Assembly: GCA_030847615.1 (NCBI GenBank)
Contig: JAUMIR010000003.1
Span: 61,861,001 to 61,925,000, forward strand
Reading direction: 5' to 3'
DNA length: 64,000 nucleotides
Origin: Gambelia wislizenii
Taxonomy: Eukaryota > Chordata > Lepidosauria > Squamata > Crotaphytidae
How positions within the stretch are numbered: position 1 is the first letter of the stretch; every line of letters starts with the position of its first letter. The notes under the pieces were generated by a model. It was not told where the DNA came from. It did no database searches and saw only the letters and a list, made by a program, of their open reading frames with translations. The position numbers and the translations under genes are program-made. Shown here one piece after another: positions 58,850 to 64,000 of this stretch.

Positions 58850-59910
58850 GGTTCCTGATAAAAATGACTTGCATAGAATTCCACAGTTCGGGAGCAACCA
58901 CTGAAAAGGCCCTATTGAGGGCTTTAACTGATCAAGCTGTGATTTTAACTCAGATGTTGTATCATATCCTTCATTTAGAAAGCTTAGGATGCCTTAGGAC
59001 TTAGACAATCAGAAGATAGAATACTGATGAATCTGCACAGTCATACTTCATGGTATTTTGTTGGTTAAAATTCTTGGAAATCCTACCTGTAAGTTCTTTT
59101 CAGACCATGTCCTGGGAGACCTTGGGGATTCTTGCCAGTCTAAATATTATTCAATAATAAAACTGGAAATAGCAGGCAACCTTTCCTGAAAAAGAACTTT
59201 CCCCATCACAGCCAGTGTTCTCTAGCAATGTTTAGTGATTGGTGCATTGGATGTTGTTTCATGTGCCGCCCTATCCAGTTCACAGTGAGTGAACTGTGGC
59301 CTACCACCTTGAATGAACTGAGCTGTTTGTCTAGGAATAAGAGGATCTCCATAGATCTCTATGTTTGGAACATAGATGAGTGCCATTCAGGGATTTCTTT
59401 GTCAAGGAATTGATATCAAAACAATCCCCTAAAGCACAAAAGATTGCCGGGGGGGGGAGCATTGACCTATGTTGGCCCACCATTCTTTTCCCAGTTGTGC
59501 CCCATTACTTTGTGGGATCCTTCTCAATTATTTGGTTTATGTGCACATTCTTATCCCTTTCTTTAAAAGAACTAAAGTACAGCTAAATGCATACACTCTA
59601 TCTTGGCCAGTATTTATTATAATAAGTATACCCTGCCCTATATCAAAGATCTCTTGCTAGTCTAGATTTTAAATGGTAAGCTCCTTAAGCATGGAGGTTA
59701 GGTCTGACTCTTCCTTATTGTATTCTAAATGGTGTTTCTTTGTTAGATGCATGTGACTCCCCCCACCACTATTTCTGTGAACTTTGATGTGCCTAGCTGT
59801 GCAGTCTATGTAGGATTCTGTTTGCTATAATCATTATACTGTTCTTTGCAGTTTTCAGTTGTTCTTTGCAATCATCATCAATTGCCTGATGCAATAATTG
59901 GGTATGTGAA
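58850..59910. other. Unassigned AT-rich stretch
   Basis: No gene or recognised repeat. Confidence 0.4.
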
Positions 59911-60120
59911 CTAATAGTAGCTATTTGCAGACCCAGACCGTACTCCCCACTCCCTTTCCATAAAGAAGACACTTACTACAACAAGTTGAATAACAATTGT
60001 TTTGAGTACAAGATAAACATAATCGGTTAAGTATAGGCTAGTATGAAGATAGTATATGTATATAATTGGCAATAAATTAAGGCCGTGAATTGCTGGTGGC
60101 TGCAAATGGTTGGCACTATT

Positions 60121-60353
60121 GCATGGGTCCGGATCCCTTCATTGTCCAATCCTGTGTTGGTCAATGGACTAGTGTCGGTTGCCACTGACTCCTCCTGGAG
60201 GGGATTGCTCCTGGCCAAGCCTTCTTGCTCTACACTCTCCTCTCCCCTGTAAACAAAGCATTAATCATTAAGCTGGGAAAAAGAGGGTCTATGTGAACTT
60301 GAACTTGAACTTGATGGAGCCCCCATTTCCCCTACCTGGATCAGGGCCCATGC
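60121..60353. repeat. Inverted-repeat-bounded terminal segment of second DIRS element
   Basis: GCATGGGTCCGGATCC (60121-60136) is mirrored with a few changes by 60338-60353. A GAACTT repeat lies near the inner end at about 60295-60313. The same arrangement occurs in the relic at 18175-18430, where the 13-bp ends are exact. It may be the terminal or complementary region used by the recombinase. Confidence 0.5.
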
Positions 60354-60429
60354 CATCTGTCACAAAAGGCGATCTCCCATGGGGACCGCCTTCTGCCAAC
60401 CATTCTACGGGCCATCAACAGGCAGCCCT

Positions 60430-61300
60430 ACAGTCCGGTCTCAGCCATGGGCTGTGCAGCGAGCATCCTCTCGGGTTGTATGTACACTGTAAAGGCCCTG
60501 GATCAACATCTTCCCAGCCTCATGATGGTCTTGGAGGACAATCCGCCCTGGGCCACCGTCATCGCCGCTCCTATCCTGAAGGAGTGACTGCCGAAGTCTG
60601 CTGCCGGCATCCCAAGCCACCTCAGCGTGACCTTCAGCACACTCACAAACTGAAATCACGTCAGTGGCGTACACATCCTTGTGCTGAAACAGGGGCCCTC
60701 GTACTGGGCCTCGGGCTCTCAGGAACTCTCACATGCTGACCACCGGGCATGGCGAAGCGCCCTCCATCTTCTGGAGCTGCAACGTTGCCCCTTTTCCATG
60801 CTGGTTGCATTTTGAGTGTCTTTTGTGCAGAGAAAGCATCCCCTCACTAACTGACATGTTGTGCAGCTGTAGAGCTCTGCTGGACTTGTCCAGTTTGGAG
60901 GAACACACCACCTCCCCCACTCGAAGGGCCCTGAAGAAGGCTGTAGTGTAGGCTGTGCCGAACAACAGGGCCTTATAATCAGAGAGGCAAATTGATGGCA
61001 GTATCCACACAAGGTGCTCCAGTAGCCCATAGGGAACTGGCCGCCAAGAATCAGCCATCTTAGGAGTGGTCCTCCTCCAACTTTCCACAGCTTTCCTTAC
61101 CATGAAGGAGTTGCATGGGTCACCGTATCCTGCTGTCTTGCTGAAGAAGGAGATGGCCGCCATGTGAACAGACATGGTCCTGGATGCCAGCTCTTGTTAC
61201 TTCAGTGATGCGAGATAATGCAGCATCGCCCGCTCCGGTGCCAGCCAGGCACCCCCAAAGCCGTGCTGCTTCCTGAAGTCCAAGAATTTGGCCGCCGCTC
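60430..61300 (-). pseudogene. Tyrosine recombinase of second DIRS element (frameshifted)
   Basis: The frame 61175-60729 reads MAAISFFSKTAGYGDP, then ALLFGTAYTTAFFRALRVGE, where the Arg of ALRVGE is at the position of the first catalytic Arg. After a frameshift, the minus strand near 60595-60535 reads FGSHSFRIGAAMTVAQGG, which keeps the His-x-x-Arg pair (HSFR), and GLYSVHTT near 60490 offers the candidate nucleophilic Tyr. Catalytic residues therefore survive although the frame is broken. The enzyme integrates the circular DNA copy. Confidence 0.8.
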
Positions 61301-61540
61301 ACCTGTAGCTTGCTCTCGTCAATGGTGCCAAAGAGTTGACTGCTCCTTGAATCACTGTCTGTTCCCAAGACTCCAGAGGTTGTCCAGGAATGGAGCTGCA
61401 GTCTCGTCAGCATCTGGGGCCAGCTTCTGGGAACCTGTTGCCCTGAAAATGAGAGAATGTGTCCGCTATCTACTTATCTACACCCGGAATGTGCTGGGCA
61501 TACAAACTGATGTTGGCCTCCAGGCAAATCAGCACAAATC

Positions 61541-61600
61541 TGCGAACCAGCTGCATGACCCTCTCTGACCTGCGAACCAGCTGCATGACCCTCTCTGACC
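61541..61600. repeat. Perfect 30-bp tandem duplication
   Basis: Two copies of a unit starting TGCGAACCAGCTGCATGACC are adjacent and identical. The unit length keeps the RNase H/recombinase linker frame. Confidence 0.9.
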
Positions 61601-61707
61601 TGACCAGCAGGACTGCCTGTTGATGATCCATACTACTGCCTGATTGTCACACCAAAAACAAACCCTCCTGTCCTTGAACTCCTCCCTCCAGATGACCACC
61701 GCTACCT

Positions 61708-61786
61708 GGATGGGAAAGAACTCAGGTAAGGTAAGGTCCTGGTCCTGGATGGGAAAGAACATCAGGTAAGGTAAGGTCCTGGACCA
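61708..61786. repeat. ~39-bp tandem duplication
   Basis: Two units start GGATGGGAAAGAAC and continue CAGGTAAGGTAAGGTCCTGG; the second has one extra base. GGTAAGGTAAGG is itself a short repeat within the unit. Confidence 0.85.
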
Positions 61787-62199
61787 CCCCTGACTCCCCC
61801 CACCCCTGTGGCTAAGGCTGTGCATACCAGTGGCCATCAAAGTGGCCCCAAAGCCAAGGCTGCCCACTGCGTCAGGATGAACCTGCAGGCCCCCTTCCAA
61901 CCCCTTGCACTCCTGCCACACCGTGACCCCATTGTATTGTTCCAGAAAGGCCAGCCAGACCTTGGCATCTTCTTTGACCCCTTTGGTCAGGCGAATGTGG
62001 TGATGAGGAGAACCACATGCATCATCAATGTGGTGATGAGGGCCACCCGTGCACAGAATGCTCTCCTAGGCGACACCACCTGGCAAGCAAAGTTCAAATG
62101 CCTGAGCAGTGATTGCACGTCTTTGAGTGTGGCCTTTTCCCACCCCAGGAGGCCACACAGTTTTTCCCACAGAGCCTCCAGCTTGTCCTCCAGCAATCA

Positions 62200-62850
62200 G
62201 AACACGCCTAAGACTGAGTCGAGCTGTATCCCCAGGTAAACCAGGGATGTTGCCAGGCCCACTGTCTTTTCTGGTGCCAGTGGGACGCCAATCTCTTCTG
62301 CAAGAGCCTGGAAAGAAGAAACCTGCACTCCGGCCCTCCAGCCGGCCCCATCATTAGAAAGTTATCCAGATAGTGTGTGACGAATGGGGACCCGGCCCTG
62401 TGTTGCAATGCCCATTCCAGGAATGTGCTGAATGTCTCAAAGGTCACACAGCTGATGGAGCATCCCATGGGCAGCACTATATCATAATACCACCTGTCCT
62501 GGAATTTGAAGCCCAAAAGGCAATGGTTGTCTGGGTGCACCAGAAGCAGCCTGAAGGCCGACTGTATGTCATACTTGGCCATGAGGGCCCCTTTTCTGCG
62601 CATCTGCAATAACCGTATGGCATGATCCATTGACTCATACCTCACCGAGCATAGCTCAGGTGGGATGGCATCATTGACTGATACCCCTTTTGGGTAGGAC
62701 AGGTGGTGAATGAGGTGGTACTCCCCCGGAATTTTCTTGGGCACCACCCCTAGTGGGGATATGCACCAGTTGGCCATAGGTGGTTTGTCGAAAGGGCCCA
62801 CAATCCTGCCCACCTCCCTCTCCTTGTCAATTTTCTTGGCTAGCACTCTG
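62200..62850 (-). pseudogene. Reverse transcriptase of second DIRS element
   Basis: The 212-codon frame 62846-62208 begins with VGRIVGPFDKPPMANWCISP and continues LGVVPKKIPGEYHLIHHLSY, YDIQSAFRLLLVHPDN (motif A, catalytic Asp present), VLPMGCSISCVTFETFSTFL (motif B region) and THYLDNFLMMGPAG. The last block holds the catalytic pair; relatives have YLDD, here it is YLDN, so the enzyme is probably dead. The C-terminus runs out of frame after LASHW. It is continuous over the whole palm, so the copy is fairly young or was under constraint until recently. Confidence 0.87.
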
Positions 62851-62934
62851 GCAGCTGGGCCGCCGATTTTACGTTGCCTGACACCAATGCCTCCCTAGGC
62901 CCCGTGTATGGAATGCGGAAACCATGTTCAAAAC

Positions 62935-63080
62935 CCTCAGCAATGTAGGCAGCCGCCTTCCTGTTTTGGGTAGGCTGCCAGGAGAAGTTGCATAGCGGCC
63001 AGTTTGACCTCAGCAATGTAGGCAGCCACCTTCCTGTTTTGGGTAGGCTGCCAGGAGAAGTTGCATAGCGGCCAGTTTGA
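62935..63080. repeat. 73-bp tandem duplication
   Basis: Two units start CCTCAGCAATGTAGGCAGCC and differ at about one base. Seventy-three is not a multiple of three, so the duplication shifts the frame of the gag/pol linker. Confidence 0.92.
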
Positions 63081-63960
63081 CTGGCGTGTGTGCCATACGA
63101 ACTCCCCCAGTGGCCGGTGGACTCACTTCATTTTGCGGCTCCTTGCCCAGCGCCGGATCCCAACCTTGCCTCCTTCCTGGCACCAGCTGTGGCAGGGAGG
63201 GAGCTTTGAAAGGACTGATTCCCCCCAGAGTGCCTGGAGCAAGAGGCCTTTGGGTGATCCCCCCACCACATGCTTCACAGGTATGCTCAAAGCAACAGCG
63301 ATACATGGTACTTACCGCCATTGTATTCCCAGCAAACCATCCGCTTCCCGTCATTCTTCCTGGGCACCCAGGTGGCCTCATTTTTTCCCGTTTGTTCATC
63401 CCCATAGCGAACAACCATGTCACACTGTCAATGTTCTCCCACCTGTGTATGGCCAATCTAGATGCCTTCTTCCAACATTCCACGTCATATAGGATGGCCA
63501 CTACATCCCCGGCCATTGTCCTGACTTTGAGCACCTGACACAGGTGGTTGATCAGGTGCCAACTTCTTTCAGGGAAAACCATGGCTACCACCACCATGAA
63601 TACCATGTACCCCCCAAACCAGTAGGAAAGGTGCATTCCACTAAGTCTGATTTCGATTTCTCACCCTCTTTCTTGTCACCCTTATGAACCCTGGCCTCCT
63701 CGTCTGGGATGGGTGCCAGGGGAAAAACGTCAACATAATATCCCTTCAGAATCTTGGAACGCACCTTTCTGCCCAAGTTATTGTCTGGGGGATCCTCTTT
63801 TGATTTGGCCTCAACAAATTCTCCCCCTGATCACTCCTTACCATCAATCTTGTTGCCGAGTTCCCCTTTTTCCCATCTCTTACTCACCCTCAAGGCCCAT
63901 CATGGCAAACCCAGTTTGAGTGCCCCTTTTACCCATTGCATGTACTTGCTGTAGTCCTCA
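63010..63960 (-). pseudogene. Gag protein of second DIRS element
   Basis: The frame 63776-63585 gives VRSKILKGYYVDVFPLAPIP and a Lys-rich linker; after a frameshift the frame 63636-63010 gives FGGYMVFMVVVAMVFPERSW, HRWENIDSVTWLFAMG, and a Cys-rich segment YRCCFEHTCEACGGG at residues 112-126. The order of hydrophobic core, Trp-rich segment and Cys/His cluster fits gag proteins of DIRS elements; the Cys cluster would bind RNA. The start lies at or beyond the window edge, and at least one frameshift is present. Confidence 0.65.
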
Positions 63961-64000
63961 TCCGGAGACTCACCTGACGAAGACTCTGAGTTGGATCAGG

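Larger units (their letters stand above)
61500..61990 (-). pseudogene. RNase H of second DIRS element
   Basis: The frame 61921-61529 reads VHPDAVGSLGFGATLMATG, then LPEFFPIQVAVVIWREEF, then VCFWCDNQAVVWIINRQ. These match the three RNase H blocks with the acidic residues Asp (DAVGS), Glu (EFFPI) and Asp (CDNQAVV) in place. Two in-frame tandem duplications disturb it: one repeats FFPIQ-like sequence (61708-61786), the other the peptide GQRGSCSWFA (61541-61600). Confidence 0.8.
59912..64000 (-). mobile_element. Second DIRS-order retrotransposon, cut by window edge
   Basis: Read on the minus strand: gag (64000-63010), RT (62846-62200), RNase H (61990-61500), tyrosine recombinase (about 61300-60430), then a non-coding end to about 59912. 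RT, RNase H and a tyrosine recombinase in this order, without integrase, define the DIRS/Ngaro group. Its RT and gag are unlike those of the element at 2958, so it is a different lineage. The 5' end lies outside the window. Short tandem duplications occur in it at 61541, 61708 and 62935. Confidence 0.85.

Noticed and set aside
60293..60739. 148-codon plus-strand open frame over the DIRS recombinase
   Set aside because: It is the antisense shadow of the recombinase, whose motifs are read on the minus strand.
61541..63080. CRISPR-like direct repeats
   Set aside because: Units are directly adjacent without spacers and each occurs only twice; the context is a eukaryotic retrotransposon.
63061..63538. 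Plus-strand open frames of 143-153 codons
   Set aside because: Antisense shadows of the gag protein of the second DIRS element.

Overview
This window looks like intergenic or intronic DNA from a squamate reptile, probably a lizard. Three things point there: 5S-rRNA-headed SINEs with Sauria-type tails, tRNA-derived SINEs ending in an ACAACAAC-type tail, and a mix of L2, RTE-BovB-like, Penelope-like, DIRS-like, Helitron-like, Tigger-like and hAT-like relics. I found no intact host protein-coding gene, no convincing exon and no tRNA gene. The long open frames are decayed transposon proteins or shadows in repeats, so most entries are mobile elements and pseudogenes.

Layout. 1-2.9 kb: unrecognised sequence, one SINE and a Helitron-like repeat. 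2.96-8.63 kb: an end-to-end DIRS-type tyrosine-recombinase retrotransposon on the + strand. Its inverted terminal repeats and internal complementary region are preserved exactly, but its RT, RNase H and recombinase are broken, and it carries a 5S-rRNA-like copy and a SINE tail. 9.2-13.9 kb: two 459-bp copies of a sequence with a U2-snRNA-like core, in inverted orientation. 10-17 kb: SINEs, foldback elements and hAT-like MITEs. 18-28 kb: mostly unrecognised sequence with a relic of a DIRS-like 3' end, two Tigger-like elements and tRNA-headed SINEs. 28.7-31.4 kb: a decayed Penelope-like element (RT and GIY-YIG). 31.4-33.8 kb: a Helitron-like copy, a foldback split by a SINE, and an RTE-BovB-like 3' end. 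41.3-42.1 kb: a solo LTR with a clean 5-bp target duplication inside a 5S-headed SINE. 45.5-48.2 kb: two copies of one LINE 3' end in opposite orientation. 49.0-55.7 kb: a symmetrical foldback, two L2-type LINE fragments and more SINEs. 56.3-56.9 kb: a third Helitron-like copy. 59.9-64.0 kb: a second, different DIRS-order element on the - strand (gag, RT, RNase H, recombinase), cut by the window edge.

The parts do not work together as a pathway. They record nested transposition. The most informative structures are the DIRS ends, whose exact agreement contrasts with decayed proteins and suggests mobilisation in trans; the U2-like inverted pair; and the nested solo LTR. Calls rest on reading motifs and repeats by eye, without database searches, and family names below the superfamily level are provisional.
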